Below, piece by piece: positions 6,598 through 7,002 of a stretch of DNA of 7,002 bases. How positions within the stretch are numbered: position 1 is the first letter of the stretch; each line of letters opens with the position of its first letter. The position numbers and the translations under genes were made by a program. The notes beneath the pieces are model-generated. The model was not told the DNA's origin. It saw nothing but the letters and a program-made list of their open reading frames with translations, and did no database searches. This DNA is from Cellvibrionaceae bacterium. Lineage in GTDB: Bacteria > Pseudomonadota > Gammaproteobacteria > Pseudomonadales > Cellvibrionaceae. Where the stretch lies: NCBI GenBank assembly GCA_030597965.1, contig JAUVQU010000122.1, forward strand, positions 1 to 7,002, given 5' to 3'.

Positions 6598-6658
6598 GAG
6601 CCAGCCTTGCTGGCGAACCATCACAGGCAAATCTTTCGCCAGCAAGGCTGGCTCCCAC
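6594..6658. repeat. Intact REPIN between the DUF5062-like and DUF2986-like genes
   Basis: Two 24-bp REP units, 6594-6617 (forward) and 6635-6658 (inverted), are complementary except for one base. Each has its own stem, GCCAGC paired with GCTGGC around a 3-nt loop. The 17-bp linker starting CCATCACAGG matches the linker at 5235-5251 closely. The unit begins on the last base of the final Leu codon of the upstream gene, so that gene's TAG stop is part of the conserved GTAGGAGC. The element could fold in RNA as one long hairpin and affect stability of, or reading into, the downstream small gene. Confidence 0.85.
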
Positions 6659-6673
6659 AGTGAATGTAAAACC

Positions 6674-6802
6674 ATGAATCGCCGCAAGAAAATTAACGAT
6701 ACACTCAAGAAAAAGGCTAAAAAAGCCAACGATAAATTAAACCCGAAAAAGAAAGAGTCTTATGTGTCTAAGGCGGACAGAGTGAAATTAGCAGAGGCAT
6801 AA
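6674..6802 (+). CDS. 42-residue lysine-rich protein, DUF2986-like
   Basis: The frame encodes MNRRKKINDTLKKKAKKAND at the start and ends SKADRVKLAEA. About a third of the residues are Lys or Arg. The N-terminal MNRRKKIN, the run of KKKAKKAN and the YVSKADR segment (30-36) agree with the small DUF2986 proteins of gammaproteobacteria as I recall them. No function is known to me; nucleic-acid binding would fit the charge but is a guess. There is no convincing Shine-Dalgarno, and the REPIN ends 15 nt before the ATG, so expression could depend on the upstream transcript. Its shortness makes it easy for gene callers to miss. Confidence 0.75.
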   Translation: MNRRKKINDTLKKKAKKANDKLNPKKKESYVSKADRVKLAEA

Positions 6803-6842
6803 TTAATAGCCGATATGTAATGTGTAATAGAGTAAAGCAGAT

Positions 6843-7002
6843 TCACTCTAAACGCTCATCAATATAAACCCAATCCGGCTGACCTTTCTCCCTAACAAAA
6901 CGATGCCGTAGCCCTGTCGGTGCAATGGTGTCACTTTGATAGCTGGCATCGTATTCCAACAGTACATGCAGACCACTTTTATCCATGATCATCTTGGGCA
7001 TA
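6843..7002 (-). CDS. C-terminal part of an unrecognised minus-strand protein
   Basis: A minus-strand frame is open from the right edge to a TGA (complement of 6843-6845). The last 52 residues include MDKSGLHVLLEYDASYQSD and end GQPDWVYIDERLE. The residue mix (buried aromatics, mixed charges) looks like real protein rather than a random frame, and the gene would converge on the DUF2986-like gene with a 40-bp gap. An ATG at 7001-6999 exists but may be internal; the true start is probably outside the window. I recognise no family. Confidence 0.55.
   Translation of the reverse strand, partial: MPKMIMDKSGLHVLLEYDASYQSDTIAPTGLRHRFVREKGQPDWVYIDERLE

Noticed and set aside
6829..6849. AGAGT/ACTCT inverted repeat as a bidirectional terminator
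   Set aside because: The arms are only 5 bp, the loop is 11 nt, and there is no T tract, so it is not distinguishable from chance.

Overview
The window looks like chromosomal DNA of a gammaproteobacterium. The isocitrate lyase is of the long Pseudomonas-like type, and malate synthase is the G form. The RluF protein reads closely like the E. coli enzyme as I remember it. Two small proteins resemble families (DUF5062 and DUF2986) that I associate with marine and related gammaproteobacteria. I cannot name a genus. Nothing here looks like a phage, plasmid or defence island.

Layout. Bases 1-1467 hold the first 489 codons of isocitrate lyase (aceA) on the minus strand; its 3' end lies outside the window. 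A 251-bp divergent intergenic region (1468-1718) separates it from a LysR-type regulator (1719-2663, plus). A second 251-bp intergenic region (2664-2914), rich in repeats and palindromes, precedes malate synthase G (glcB, 2915-5101, plus). A 259-bp gap (5102-5360) is packed with REP-type palindromes. Then come rluF (5361-6320), a DUF5062-like gene (6331-6597), a clean inverted REP pair (REPIN, 6594-6658) and a 42-codon DUF2986-like gene (6674-6802), all on the plus strand. At the right edge the C-terminal part of an unrecognised minus-strand gene ends at 6843.

How the genes fit together. AceA splits isocitrate into glyoxylate and succinate, and GlcB condenses glyoxylate with acetyl-CoA to malate. 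The two enzymes of the glyoxylate shunt therefore flank a LysR regulator that may control them. Both intergenic regions carry repeated TYAGGC hexamers, and each enzyme gene has a similar putative promoter (TTGAAR, 19-bp spacer, TATAAATT). The downstream group is unrelated: rluF is an rRNA pseudouridine synthase, followed closely by two small conserved proteins of unknown function.

I found no complete undescribed system. The most interesting material is non-coding: a REPIN family with covarying stems and a conserved linker in two places, and the candidate regulatory motifs around the glyoxylate genes.
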